From an uncultured Phascolarctobacterium sp. (GTDB lineage: Bacteria; Bacillota; Negativicutes; Acidaminococcales; Acidaminococcaceae), in NCBI GenBank assembly GCA_905207485.1, contig CAJLLL010000007.1, positions 1 through 44,536 on the forward strand: a DNA stretch of 44,536 bases. Reading direction: 5' to 3'. Made by a program: the position numbers and the translations under genes. This document shows, one piece after another, positions 15,554-24,107 of this stretch. The notes under the pieces are model-generated. The model was not told the DNA's origin, did not search any database, and was given only the letters and a program-made list of their open reading frames with translations. Position 1 is the stretch's first letter. Each line of letters begins with the position of its first letter.

Positions 15554-16555
15554 ATGACTAAAGCTGTAAAACAAGTAGGTATTTTGGGTGTGGGAAGTTA
15601 TCTTCCGAGCAAGATTCTGACTAACCATGACCTGGAAAAAATGGTTGATACTACCGATGAATGGATTGTACAGCGTACTGGTATCAGAACCCGCCATATT
15701 GCAGCCCCCGAACAGGCTACCAGCGATTTGGCTCTGATTGCCGCAAGGCGTGCGCTTGAAGATGCCGGGCTGACCCCGAATGATATTGACCTTATCATTG
15801 TGGCAACGGCAACGCCTGATTACGGCGTATATCCTTCCACTGCCTGCATTGTGCAGGACAGATTATGGGCGCAGCATGCGGCAGCGTTTGACCTTTCCGC
15901 AGGCTGCACCGGTTTTGTTTACGGCGTAAGCGTTGCTTCGCAGATGATTGCCAGCGGCCTTTACAAAAAAGCACTGGTTATCGGCGCTGAAACACTTTCC
16001 CGTATTTTGAACTGGGAAGACCGCAATACCTGCGTACTGTTTGGTGACGGTGCGGGCGCAGCGGTTTTAGGCGAAGTTGAAGAAGGTTACGGTATTCTTG
16101 GCCTTGACCTTGGCAGCGACGGCGCAGGCGGCATACATCTGTATCAGCCGGCAGGCGGCAGCCGCAGACCGGCCAGCCATGAAACCGTTGACAATAAAGA
16201 ACATACCGTACACATGAACGGCAACGAAGTATTTAAATTTGCCGTTAAGGTTATGGGCAAAACGGCTAAAAAATCGCTGGAGCAGGCAGGCCTGACCAAT
16301 GAGGATATTGATATGCTGGTACCGCACCAGGCTAATATCCGCATCATCCAGTCCGCTGCCAAGCATTTTAAAATGCCGATGGACAAAGTTTGGGTAAACA
16401 TTGATAAATACAGCAATACTTCCGCAGCATGCATTCCTATCGCTTTGGCGGAAATGCAGGACCAGCACGCTATGAAAAAAGGCGACAACTTACTGCTTGT
16501 TGCTTTCGGTGCAGGCCTTACATGGGGCAGTATTGTACTTAAATGGGCTAAATAA
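15554..16555 (+). CDS. fabH: Beta-ketoacyl-ACP synthase III
   Basis: A 333-residue condensing enzyme that starts fatty acid synthesis by joining acetyl-CoA (or a branched primer) to malonyl-ACP. The catalytic triad is visible: Cys118 in SAGCTGF, His258 in PHQAN, and Asn in YSNTSAA near residue 288. The N-terminal GVGSYLPS and TDEWIVQRTGI are typical. A GAGG lies before the ATG. It is in the fab operon between plsX and fabD, with 23 bp to the next gene. Confidence 0.96.
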   Translation: MTKAVKQVGILGVGSYLPSKILTNHDLEKMVDTTDEWIVQRTGIRTRHIAAPEQATSDLALIAARRALEDAGLTPNDIDLIIVATATPDYGVYPSTACIVQDRLWAQHAAAFDLSAGCTGFVYGVSVASQMIASGLYKKALVIGAETLSRILNWEDRNTCVLFGDGAGAAVLGEVEEGYGILGLDLGSDGAGGIHLYQPAGGSRRPASHETVDNKEHTVHMNGNEVFKFAVKVMGKTAKKSLEQAGLTNEDIDMLVPHQANIRIIQSAAKHFKMPMDKVWVNIDKYSNTSAACIPIALAEMQDQHAMKKGDNLLLVAFGAGLTWGSIVLKWAK

Positions 16556-16578
16556 ACGACGGAAGAGAGGCTTTGTGA

Positions 16579-17526
16579 ATGAGTAAAGTAGCATTTATTT
16601 TCCCGGGCCAGGGCTCTCAGAGCGTTGGCATGTGCAAAGATTTGTACGACAATTATGCGTGTGCACGCAGAACTTTTGAAGAAGCTGACGAAGCTTTGGG
16701 CTTTTCCATCAGCAAACTGTGCTTCGAAGGCCCTGAAGACCAGCTTCGTTTGACCTTCAACACCCAGCCGGCTATTTTAACTGCCAGCGTTGCCTGCGCA
16801 AGAGTGCTTGCCGAAAATGGCATTACCTGTGATATTGCAGCAGGGCACAGCCTTGGCGAATATTCCGCACTGGTACAGGCAGAAGCACTTGATTTTGCAG
16901 ATGCCGTACGCATTGTACGTAAAAGAGGACAGTTCATGCAGGAAGCAGTTCCTGTTGGCGAAGGCAGCATGGCTGCTGTGCTTGGCATGGACAGCGATAA
17001 AATTGTTGAAATTTGCCGCGGCATTGAAGCTGAATGCGGCGAAGCAGTACAGGCAGTAAACTTTAACTGCCCCGGTCAGGTTGTAATTGCCGGTGCCGTA
17101 GGCGCTGTTGACAAAGCACTGGTTGCATTAAAAGAAGCCGGCGCAAAACGCGCTGTGCTGCTGCCGGTAAGCGCTCCGTTCCACAGCACTCTGCTTCAGC
17201 CTGCTTCTGACCGTTTGGCAGAAGTATTTAAAACCATCACTTTCCATGACGCCAAAATTCCTGTAATGGCTAATGTAAACGCCGAGGAAGAAACCAAAGG
17301 CGAAGAAATTAAACAATCCTTAATCCGTCAGGCTGCTATGCCTGTTCTTTGGGAAACCGGCGTAAGAAAAATGATTGCAGGCGGCGTTGATACTTTTGTT
17401 GAAGTTGGTCCGGGCAAAGTTTTGTGCGGTTTCAACAAAAAAATTGATAAGAGCGTAACTTCTTTAAACGTAGAAGACGAAGCAAGCCTTGCAAAAACAC
17501 TTGCTCATTTCCAGGAGGTACGTTAA
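16579..17526 (+). CDS. fabD: Malonyl-CoA:ACP transacylase
   Basis: A 315-residue acyltransferase that loads malonate onto acyl carrier protein. The N-terminal FPGQGSQ motif, the nucleophile Ser91 in GHSLGEYSAL, and His in APFHSTLL near residue 205 form the active site. GTFxE-like VEVGPGKVL near the end is also typical. GAGAGG lies before the ATG. Its last codons carry the AGGAGG ribosome site of fabG, whose start lies one base past the stop codon. Confidence 0.96.
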   Translation: MSKVAFIFPGQGSQSVGMCKDLYDNYACARRTFEEADEALGFSISKLCFEGPEDQLRLTFNTQPAILTASVACARVLAENGITCDIAAGHSLGEYSALVQAEALDFADAVRIVRKRGQFMQEAVPVGEGSMAAVLGMDSDKIVEICRGIEAECGEAVQAVNFNCPGQVVIAGAVGAVDKALVALKEAGAKRAVLLPVSAPFHSTLLQPASDRLAEVFKTITFHDAKIPVMANVNAEEETKGEEIKQSLIRQAAMPVLWETGVRKMIAGGVDTFVEVGPGKVLCGFNKKIDKSVTSLNVEDEASLAKTLAHFQEVR

Positions 17527-17527
17527 A

Positions 17528-18271
17528 ATGCAGTTAGAAGGTAAAGTAGCTTTAGTTACAGGCGCTTCCCGCGGTATTGGCAAAGCAGTGGCACTGATGC
17601 TTGCCGAAAACGGCGCTGATATTGCCGTTAACTTTGCAGGCAGCACCGCAGCTGCAGAAGCTGTTGCTGCTGAAATTGAAAAAATGGGCAGAAAAGCAAT
17701 TCTTGTCCAGGGCGATGTTTCCAAAACTGATGTTTGCGCAGAAATTGTAGATAAAGTAGTTAAAGAACTCGGCCATATTGATATTCTTGTAAATAACGCA
17801 GGCATTACCCGCGACACCCTGCTTATGCGCATGAAAGAAGAAGACTGGGACGCGGTTTTGAACACTAACCTGAAAGGCGTATTTAACTGCACCAAAGCTG
17901 CTGTTAAATACATGGCTAAACAGCGCAGCGGCAGCATTGTAAATATCAGTTCCGTTGTTGCTTTAATGGGTAATGCAGGCCAGGCCAACTATGCGGCTGC
18001 TAAAGCAGGCATTCTGGGCTTTACCCGCAGCGTTGCCAAAGAAATGGCTGCACGCGGAATCCGCGTAAACGCTGTAACCCCTGGCTTTATTAAAACCGAC
18101 ATGACCAGCGTTCTGTCAGAAAAAGTTGTAGCTGCCATGGAAGCTTCCATTCCGCTTGCCCGCCTGGGTGAGCCTGAAGATATTGCCAAAGCGGTATTAT
18201 TCCTTGTTAGCGATAATGCTGCTTATATAACCGGCCAGACTTTACATGTTGACGGCGGTATGGTAATGTAA
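17528..18271 (+). CDS. fabG: 3-oxoacyl-ACP reductase
   Basis: A 247-residue short-chain dehydrogenase that reduces 3-ketoacyl-ACP with NADPH. The cofactor motif TGASRGIG is near residue 12 and NNAGITRD near residue 90. The catalytic set Ser142, Tyr155 and Lys159 has standard spacing. The start is ATG 17528, just past the fabD stop, with AGGAGG inside the fabD end. An upstream in-frame ATG would lie within fabD without a ribosome site. Confidence 0.96.
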   Translation: MQLEGKVALVTGASRGIGKAVALMLAENGADIAVNFAGSTAAAEAVAAEIEKMGRKAILVQGDVSKTDVCAEIVDKVVKELGHIDILVNNAGITRDTLLMRMKEEDWDAVLNTNLKGVFNCTKAAVKYMAKQRSGSIVNISSVVALMGNAGQANYAAAKAGILGFTRSVAKEMAARGIRVNAVTPGFIKTDMTSVLSEKVVAAMEASIPLARLGEPEDIAKAVLFLVSDNAAYITGQTLHVDGGMVM

Positions 18272-18311
18272 TAATGTATTATCAAATTACCTTGGAAGGA
18301 GGTGAATCGTA

Positions 18312-18542
18312 ATGAGCACTTTCGACAAAGTTAAAGACATCACTGTAGAACAATTGAGTGTTGACCCGGAAGAAGTAAAAATGGAATCTTCCTTCATCGA
18401 CGATTTGGGTGCAGACTCTCTGGATATCGTTGAACTCATCATGGCTTTCGAAGAGGAATTCGGCGTTGAAATTCCTGATGAAAAAGCAGAAAAAATCCGC
18501 ACTGTTGCGGACGCAGTTAAAATGCTGGATGAAGAAAAATAA
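18312..18542 (+). CDS. acpP: Acyl carrier protein
   Basis: A 76-residue acidic four-helix protein. Ser36 in the GADSLDIVEL motif receives the 4'-phosphopantetheine arm. It carries growing acyl chains among all the Fab enzymes around it. The ribosome site AAGGAGGTGA is an essentially perfect match to the 16S anti-Shine-Dalgarno, which fits the need for abundant ACP. A terminator-like hairpin follows directly, so acpP may be expressed above the downstream fabK-fabF-rnc part. Confidence 0.97.
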   Translation: MSTFDKVKDITVEQLSVDPEEVKMESSFIDDLGADSLDIVELIMAFEEEFGVEIPDEKAEKIRTVADAVKMLDEEK

Positions 18543-18554
18543 TTTATCCGCAGT

Positions 18555-18589
18555 TTGGCGGGAGGCGGTTTTGCCTCCCTGCCAATTTT
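18555..18589 (+). terminator. Terminator-like hairpin between acpP and fabK
   Basis: Strong stem TTGGC(G)GGAGGC with GCCTCC(CT)GCCAA around a 6-base loop, followed by TTTTA. The short T run suggests partial termination or RNA protection inside the operon. Confidence 0.6.
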
Positions 18590-18626
18590 ACCAAGTAGCA
18601 TCTTAACCAGAAATGGGGGATATTTG

Positions 18627-19577
18627 TTGAAATTACCAGTGCTTAAAATAGGTGATAAAGTAGCTGAAATGCCGATATTTCAGGGTGGCATGGCAATCAG
18701 GCTTTCTACTGCGCGGCTGGCCGGTGCTGTAGCTCGCGAAGGCGGCGTTGGCCTTGTGGCGGCGTCCGGGCTGGAACTTGATGAACTGCGCCAGGAAATA
18801 CGCCTTGCAAGAAAGCTCAGCGAAGGCAAGGGTATGATTGGTATTAACGCTATGGTGGCAGCACGTGCTTTTGCCGACCTCATAACGACAGCGGCTGAAG
18901 AAAAAGTGGATTTACTTGTTGCCGGCGCCGGTTTTTCAAGAGATATTTTCGCCATCGGCCGCGCCTACAATGTAGCAGTAGTTCCTATCGTTTCTTCTGT
19001 AAAACTGGCAAAAATCTCCGAAAAACTCGGTGCAGCAGCCATTGTTGTTGAAGGTACGGAAGCAGGCGGCCATCTGGGAACTCAGGAATCCATCAAAACC
19101 ATTCTGCCGGGTATTCTTAAAGCGGTAAACATTCCTGTTATTGCAGCAGGCGGTGCTGTTTGCGGTGCTGACGTTGCAGAGCTTTTAAAACTTGGTGCCA
19201 GCGGCGTGCAGATGGGCAGCCGTTTTGCAGCCAGTGAAGAATCGAACGGCGCTCCGGCTTTGAAGGAATTTTACCTGAAGATGACTAAAGAGGACGTTGT
19301 GCAGATTGACAGCCCGGTTGGTTATAAAGGGCGTGCAATTTTAAATCCGTTTGCGCAGAAAGTGCTTGACGGCACTCAGCCGAGGCCTACAACCTGCGAT
19401 GCATGCTTGAAACATTGCTCACGCAGTTTCTGCATCATTAGGGCATTAACCCGTGCACAGCAGGGCGATGTTGAAACCGGTTTGGTATTCACCGGTGCCA
19501 ATATGTGGAAAATTAAAGAAATTCTGCCTGTTAAAGAAATTTTCAGAAGGCTGAAAGAAGATATAGCAAAAATTTAA
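18627..19577 (+). CDS. fabK: FabK-like flavin enoyl-ACP reductase (nitronate monooxygenase superfamily)
   Basis: About 316 residues. A TIM-barrel flavoprotein with MPIFQGGMAIRLS at the N-terminus, EGTEAGGHLG near residue 148 (FMN phosphate region), AAGGAVCGAD and GVQMGSRF. Position in the fab operon argues for FabK, the FMN enzyme that reduces trans-2-enoyl-ACP where FabI is missing; no fabI is seen here. Unlike the pneumococcal FabK I recall, the C-terminus carries a cysteine cluster, CDACLKHCSRSFC. The start is TTG 18627, six bases after GGGGGA. An ATG at 18555 falls in the hairpin and is rejected. Another flavin oxidoreductase activity cannot be excluded. Confidence 0.8.
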   Translation: MKLPVLKIGDKVAEMPIFQGGMAIRLSTARLAGAVAREGGVGLVAASGLELDELRQEIRLARKLSEGKGMIGINAMVAARAFADLITTAAEEKVDLLVAGAGFSRDIFAIGRAYNVAVVPIVSSVKLAKISEKLGAAAIVVEGTEAGGHLGTQESIKTILPGILKAVNIPVIAAGGAVCGADVAELLKLGASGVQMGSRFAASEESNGAPALKEFYLKMTKEDVVQIDSPVGYKGRAILNPFAQKVLDGTQPRPTTCDACLKHCSRSFCIIRALTRAQQGDVETGLVFTGANMWKIKEILPVKEIFRRLKEDIAKI

Positions 19578-19594
19578 TTTTGAGGTGATTTGTT

Positions 19595-20842
19595 TTGAAG
19601 AGAAGAGTTGTTATAACCGGCGTAGGTGCCATTACCCCTATCGGCATCGGCAAAGAAGAATTTTGGAATAATCTCGTTGCAGGTAAATCCGGCGTTGGCC
19701 TGATTACCCAGTTTGACGCAAGCGAATACGGCACTAAAATTGCCGGTGAAGTTAAAGATTTTGATTTCTCCAAATTCGGCGATAAAAAAGAAGGCAAACG
19801 TATGGACCGCGTTACCCAGTTTGCAGTAGCTGCAGCTAAAATGGCAGTGGAAGACGCAAAACTCGACCTTGAAACCATCGATCCTGTAAGAGCAGGCGTT
19901 TGCGTAGGCAGCGGCATTGGCGGCATGCATACTTACCTTGAACAGACTTTGAAATTTGCTGAAAAAGGTCCGTCCAAAATCAGCCCGTTCTTTATCCCGA
20001 TGGAAATTCCCAATATGCCGGCAGGCCAGATTTCCATTACTCTTGGTTTCAAAGGCCCCAACATGGCTATTGTAACCGCTTGTGCAACCGGTACTAACTG
20101 CATCGGCGAAGCTTTCAGAATTATCCAATATGGCGATGCTGATATCATGATGGCAGGCGGCAGTGAAGCTGCAATTAATCCGCTGGCTGTTGCTGGTTTC
20201 GGCAATATGAAAGCTCTTTCTACCAATAACGAACATCCCGAAAAAGCATCCTGCCCGTTTGATAAAAAACGTGACGGCTTTGTTATGGGCGAAGGCGCAG
20301 GCGTACTTGTTCTCGAAGAACTTGAACACGCACTGAAACGCGGAGCACATATCTATGCTGAAATTGCAGGCTACGGAATGACTGCTGATGCTTATCATAT
20401 TACTGCTCCTGACCCGAGCGGCGAAATGCCGGCTGAATGTATGGCACTGGCTATTAAAGATGCAGGCATCAGCCCGGACGAAGTTGATTATATCAACGCT
20501 CATGGCACTTCTACCCACAGAAATGATTTGAACGAAACCATTGCCGCTAAGAAAATCTTCGGCGACCATGCTTATAAAATGATGATCAGCTCCAACAAAT
20601 CCATGACCGGCCATCTCTTGGGTGCAGCCGGCGGTGTTGAAGCCATTGCAACCGCTCTGACCATTGATACCGGCATTGTTCCGCCGACTATCAACTACGA
20701 AGACCCGGATCTTGAAGAAGGCCTTGACCTTGACTATGTTCCGAATGTTGCGCGCAAAGCGGAAGTAAGAGCTGCACTTTCCAATAACTTTGGTTTCGGC
20801 GGCCATAATGCCTGCATTCTTCTTAAAAAATATCAGGCATAA
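19595..20842 (+). CDS. fabF: Beta-ketoacyl-ACP synthase II
   Basis: A 415-residue elongating condensing enzyme. Cys163 in TACATGTNC is the acyl acceptor. His in NAHGTST and His in NKSMTGHLLGAAGG complete the Cys-His-His triad, and NNFGFGGHN closes the protein. The start is TTG 19595 after GAGGTGA. It follows fabK by 17 bp and precedes rnc by 18 bp. Confidence 0.97.
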   Translation: MKRRVVITGVGAITPIGIGKEEFWNNLVAGKSGVGLITQFDASEYGTKIAGEVKDFDFSKFGDKKEGKRMDRVTQFAVAAAKMAVEDAKLDLETIDPVRAGVCVGSGIGGMHTYLEQTLKFAEKGPSKISPFFIPMEIPNMPAGQISITLGFKGPNMAIVTACATGTNCIGEAFRIIQYGDADIMMAGGSEAAINPLAVAGFGNMKALSTNNEHPEKASCPFDKKRDGFVMGEGAGVLVLEELEHALKRGAHIYAEIAGYGMTADAYHITAPDPSGEMPAECMALAIKDAGISPDEVDYINAHGTSTHRNDLNETIAAKKIFGDHAYKMMISSNKSMTGHLLGAAGGVEAIATALTIDTGIVPPTINYEDPDLEEGLDLDYVPNVARKAEVRAALSNNFGFGGHNACILLKKYQA

Positions 20843-20860
20843 GCAGAAACGGTGATTGCT

Positions 20861-21568
20861 ATGCAAAGTAAGCGTAAGGAAGAGCTGCTGGAATTTTGCA
20901 GGCAGCTCGGAATTACCATGAATAATTTAGACCTTTTAAATACGGCGCTTACCCATACTTCTTTTGCACATGAATCAAAAGAACAGCCGCGTCCGGTGCA
21001 TAATGAACGTATTGAATTTTTGGGAGATTCCGTGCTGAGCATTATCGTCAGCACTTATATGTACAAAAATTTCCCAAAACTCAATGAGGGCGAACTTACA
21101 AAACTGCGAGCTCATATTGTTTGCGAGAATTCATTAGCGCAATATGCACATAAAATTTCGCTGGGCAAGTATTTAAGGCTTGGCAAAGGCGAAGATTTAT
21201 CAGGCGGCCGTGCTAGGGCATCAATTTTGGCCGATGCGTTTGAATCTGTTTTGGGTGCTTACTATATTGACCAGGGGCTGCCGGCGGCGCAGAAATTTTT
21301 ACTTGGCCTGATGAAAACAGAGCTTGATTTTATCTGCGAACATGGTATTTATTCTGATTACAAAACACGTTTGCAGGAAGTTGTCCAAAAAGACGGCGAC
21401 GTTGAAATTTCCTATGAACTTATTGATTCGAGCGGACCTGAACACAACAAATCGTTTACAACGGTTGTTATGGTTGCCGGTAAGGTTGTAGGCAAAGGTG
21501 TTGGGCACAGTAAAAAAGAAGCGGAACAGCATGCTGCTAAAAGCGCTTTGGAAAAACTTAAAAAATAA
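20861..21568 (+). CDS. rnc: Ribonuclease III
   Basis: About 235 residues. The endonuclease domain carries the signature ERIEFLGDSVL (residues 49-59), with a second acidic cluster near DAFESVLGAYY. The C-terminal double-stranded RNA-binding domain ends KEAEQHAAKSALEKL. It matures rRNA and cuts structured mRNAs. I place the start at ATG 20861; GGTGA upstream is its ribosome site and overlaps the alternative GTG at 20852. It closes the fab operon and is followed by a terminator. Confidence 0.96.
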   Translation: MQSKRKEELLEFCRQLGITMNNLDLLNTALTHTSFAHESKEQPRPVHNERIEFLGDSVLSIIVSTYMYKNFPKLNEGELTKLRAHIVCENSLAQYAHKISLGKYLRLGKGEDLSGGRARASILADAFESVLGAYYIDQGLPAAQKFLLGLMKTELDFICEHGIYSDYKTRLQEVVQKDGDVEISYELIDSSGPEHNKSFTTVVMVAGKVVGKGVGHSKKEAEQHAAKSALEKLKK

Positions 21569-21572
21569 AATT

Positions 21573-21608
21573 AACGGTTTCGGGCATTAGGCTTGAAACC
21601 GTTTTTTT
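21573..21608 (+). terminator. Terminator of the fab-rnc operon
   Basis: AACGGTTTC and GAAACCGTT around a 13-base loop, followed by seven T. Confidence 0.9.
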
Positions 21609-21626
21609 GTATATCCTGTTAAATTT

Positions 21627-21885
21627 TTAATGTGCTGCTCCCAAAAGATTTAAAATAAAAATGCCTGTTACAATTAATGCAATGCCTGAATAACCTGCTG
21701 ACGAAAATAGCTCAGAAAAATGGAGGCAGAAATTTGGAGAAAAACTAAAAGTACAAGCCATAACTGATATGTGTTGCAATTGATGAAAGAAGCTTGGCAA
21801 AGCCAAAAGAAGATTAATGCCCGATTGTGCCTGCAAGTTCTAAACCAATAGCGCAGTCAGGATAGAAATAGCCAGCAAAATTCAC
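21627..21885 (-). pseudogene. Decayed small multidrug resistance (SMR/EmrE-like) transporter gene
   Basis: Minus-strand remains of an SMR transporter in the otherwise empty 440 bp between rnc and the radical SAM gene. From GTG 21883-21885 the frame reads through CAIGLELAGTIGH, then a TAA, then GFAKLLSSIATHISYGLYF. This matches the first helix (with LELAGT in place of the family FEVAGT) and the following GFTKL region. After further stops, a downstream frame gives SGIALIVTGIFILNLLGAAH, like the last SMR helix. Total length corresponds to about 85 codons against about 105-110 for intact SMR proteins, so the middle is partly deleted. The assignment rests on visual family recognition. Confidence 0.65.
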
Positions 21886-21949
21886 TTCTTGCTATTTCTT
21901 GTATAACGTTTATTTTAATACATTAAAAAGTTAATAAAAAACTTCTGTG

Positions 21950-21978
21950 TTGACGGCAGAATGTTTGCAGAATATAAT
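21950..21978 (+). promoter_or_regulatory. Predicted promoter of the radical SAM-glycosylase pair
   Basis: TTGACG and an exact TATAAT, 17 bp apart. Transcription would start near 21985, about 24 bp before the ATG. Confidence 0.8.
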
Positions 21979-22008
21979 TCAGTTAAGATTTAATACGGAA
22001 GGTTAAAA

Positions 22009-23010
22009 ATGAGCATTATTCCAATTTTTATTCCGCATGCAGGATGCCCGCATCAATGTGTTTTTTGCAATCAGAAGAAAATCAGCGGGCAAAAAACTGC
22101 ATCGGCGCAGGCGGTACGCCAGCAGATAGAAAAATATTTACAATGGATAAAACCGGAACTTGATAACGAAGCAGCTTTTTATGGCGGTTCGTTTACAGGG
22201 CTTGATATAGAATTGCAGGAAGAACTTTTTAAACCGGTTGATGAACTTTTGCAAGCAGGTGTAATTGGCGCTGTGCGTTGTTCAACGCGCCCGGATTATA
22301 TTACGCCTGTAAAACTGGAACTGCTGAAAAAACATAATGTCAGTACCGTTGAACTGGGCGTGCAGTCACTTGATGACAAGGTTTTAAATTTAGCTGAGCG
22401 CGGGCATAATGCTGAAAGCGTGGCAAAGGCGGTGCAGCTTTTGCGCTCTTACGGCTTTAACGTTGGCTTGCAGTTAATGTGCGGTATGCCGGGGCAGAGC
22501 AAAGAAAGTTTTTTGGCAACGGTTGCGCAAAGTATAGCTTTAAAACCTGATATTATCCGTCTGTATCCATTGCTTGTAATTAAAGACACTCCGCTTGAAG
22601 AAAGTTTTAAAAAAGGACTTTTTAAGCCGCTGACTGTGGAAGAAGCAGCTGAACAATGTGCAGAAGCATTTGAGTTGTTTGCAAATAATTCTATAAAAGT
22701 TATCCGCATAGGCCTGCAGGCTGATGAAGAATTGTGCAGTCCGGGAAATATTATCGCAGGACCGTTTCATCCCGCTTTTGGCGAGATTGTAAAAAGCATG
22801 GTTTTGCGGAGAAAGCTTACGCCGCAGATTTTAGCCCATTCGGAAAACGGCAGTAAAAAAGTAAGAATTTATATTTCCAAAAAGGAGATAAGCAAACTAC
22901 GCGGGCAAAAAAACAGCAATATAAAATATTGGCAGGATATGGGCGTACAGGTTGAAGTTATTGGCATTGATGATGGGACACTTAAAGTGGAGGGTGTAGG
23001 TTGTGAGTGA
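22009..23010 (+). CDS. Radical SAM protein (Elp3/MiaB-like)
   Basis: A 333-residue protein. The 4Fe-4S cluster motif HAGCPHQCVFCN gives Cys-x3-Cys-x2-Cys within the first 25 residues. FYGGSFTGLD and VELGVQSLDD are radical SAM signatures of the Elp3/coproporphyrinogen-oxidase-like group. The GNAT acetyltransferase half of true Elp3 is missing, so the family name is only structural. In many Clostridia and relatives a similar gene follows rnc, as here. The substrate is unknown; RNA modification is a reasonable guess. GGAAGG precedes the ATG. Its last 8 bp overlap the next gene. Confidence 0.85.
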   Translation: MSIIPIFIPHAGCPHQCVFCNQKKISGQKTASAQAVRQQIEKYLQWIKPELDNEAAFYGGSFTGLDIELQEELFKPVDELLQAGVIGAVRCSTRPDYITPVKLELLKKHNVSTVELGVQSLDDKVLNLAERGHNAESVAKAVQLLRSYGFNVGLQLMCGMPGQSKESFLATVAQSIALKPDIIRLYPLLVIKDTPLEESFKKGLFKPLTVEEAAEQCAEAFELFANNSIKVIRIGLQADEELCSPGNIIAGPFHPAFGEIVKSMVLRRKLTPQILAHSENGSKKVRIYISKKEISKLRGQKNSNIKYWQDMGVQVEVIGIDDGTLKVEGVGCE

Positions 23011-23500
23011 TGTTTGCAGATGTTTTGCTCCGGTGGCTGATGAAGGCTGCCGGATTTTGATTTTAGGTTCGATGCCCGGTGAGCGTTCTCTGGAATTGCA
23101 GCAATACTATGGACATAAAAATAACCGGTTTTGGCGATTAATGGCAGAAGTTTATAATAATGGCGTTGTTCCGGAAGATTATGAAGAACGCAAAAAAATG
23201 CTGCTGAGGAACGAAATTGCTTTGTGGGATGTAATTGCATATTGCCGCCGCGAGGGCAGCCTTGATTCTGCAATCCGCAGTGAGAAATATAATGATTTGC
23301 GGGAGTTTTTAACAAAGCATCCGAAAATTAAACGCATTTGCTGCAATGGCGGCAAAGCTTACAGCGCTTTGCAAAAATATTGCCGCGAGCATGAATTGCA
23401 AAATATAGAAATTTTAGCAATGCCTTCTACAAGTCCGGCAAATGCAAGATGGAATTTTGAAAAATTAAAAGAAAAATGGCTGCCCCCGCTTTTGAATTGA
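23003..23500 (+). CDS. Hypoxanthine-DNA glycosylase (UDG family 6, HDG)
   Basis: A 165-residue member of the uracil-DNA glycosylase superfamily. ILILGSMPGERSLELQQYYGHKNNRFW near the N-terminus is the recognisable HDG motif, and a C-terminal motif AMPSTSPANAR is present. Family 6 enzymes remove deoxyinosine (hypoxanthine) from DNA that arises by adenine deamination. The start is GTG 23003, which overlaps the radical SAM stop by 8 bp and follows GGAGGG. The pairing suggests co-expression but not a shared pathway. Confidence 0.85.
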   Translation: MSDVCRCFAPVADEGCRILILGSMPGERSLELQQYYGHKNNRFWRLMAEVYNNGVVPEDYEERKKMLLRNEIALWDVIAYCRREGSLDSAIRSEKYNDLREFLTKHPKIKRICCNGGKAYSALQKYCREHELQNIEILAMPSTSPANARWNFEKLKEKWLPPLLN

Positions 23501-23711
23501 CCTGAAATTTAAGAAAATTTAAAGATTTTTTAATATTTTTTTGGAAACGCCGGTTAAAGTTTGAAATTGCAAAAGCTGAAAACAGGCTTAAAAAGGGGCT
23601 TTTTAGTGTAAACAATCTTACAAAAAAGACAAAATGAAACACTTGGCAACGTGGAAAGAAAGAAGCGCATAAAATGGGCAGTTAAGGCTACAAAAAAGTT
23701 GCAAAAAAATG

Positions 23712-23740
23712 TTGACAAGCACTGTTTGTAATGTTACAAT
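23712..23740 (+). promoter_or_regulatory. Strong promoter of the str operon
   Basis: Exact TTGACA and TACAAT, 17 bp apart; start near 23747. The 200 bp before it (23501-23711) hold no gene and no clear terminator. Confidence 0.85.
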
Positions 23741-23789
23741 ATATCAGTATCACGGAACAGTTATGCCCTTTTTTAAGGAGGATTGCCCG

Positions 23790-24038
23790 ATGCTGAAGCA
23801 GTTAACAGAAGCAACAAAACATGTCGTTGGTGTTAAACAAACGGCAAAAGCGGTTGAAAAGGGAACGGCAAAGCTGGTTTTTATAGCAGCAGATGCCGAT
23901 ATCCGCATAAGCCGCCCGCTTTTGGAACGCTGTGAAGCCGCCGGTGTTAAAGTAATAACGGCGGAAACAATGCAGGAACTTGGCAAAGCCTGCGGCATCC
24001 ACGTTGGGGCTGCTGCCGCCGCGGTGCTCAAAGACTGA
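23790..24038 (+). CDS. L7Ae-like RNA-binding ribosomal protein (YbxF type)
   Basis: About 82 residues of the L7Ae/L30e/S12e fold. The pattern KGTAKLVFIAADADIRI and the C-terminal GKACGIHVGAAAAAVL mark the family, which binds kink-turn RNA. In Bacillus the homologue YbxF lies between rpoC and rpsL; here it is first in the str operon, directly before rpsL. The start is ATG 23790 after AAGGAGG; in-frame ATGs further upstream lie at or before the transcript start and are rejected. Confidence 0.9.
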   Translation: MLKQLTEATKHVVGVKQTAKAVEKGTAKLVFIAADADIRISRPLLERCEAAGVKVITAETMQELGKACGIHVGAAAAAVLKD

Positions 24039-24043
24039 TAGGG

Positions 24044-24066
24044 ACTTTCGCCCTGCGGAAGTTTTT
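24044..24066 (+). terminator. Weak hairpin with T run between the L7Ae-like gene and rpsL
   Basis: ACTTTC-GCCCTGC-GGAAGT, six pairs with one G-U, followed by TTTT. It may reduce or time transcription into rpsL. It is too weak to be called a full terminator. Confidence 0.35.
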
Positions 24067-24107
24067 ATAATCATTCAAATCTAATTATTCGGGAAGGAGG
24101 TGCCGAT

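Noticed and set aside
18555..19577. Longer fabK start at ATG 18555
   Set aside because: The ATG overlaps the hairpin after acpP and gives a 24-residue extension unlike the family; TTG 18627 has a good ribosome site.
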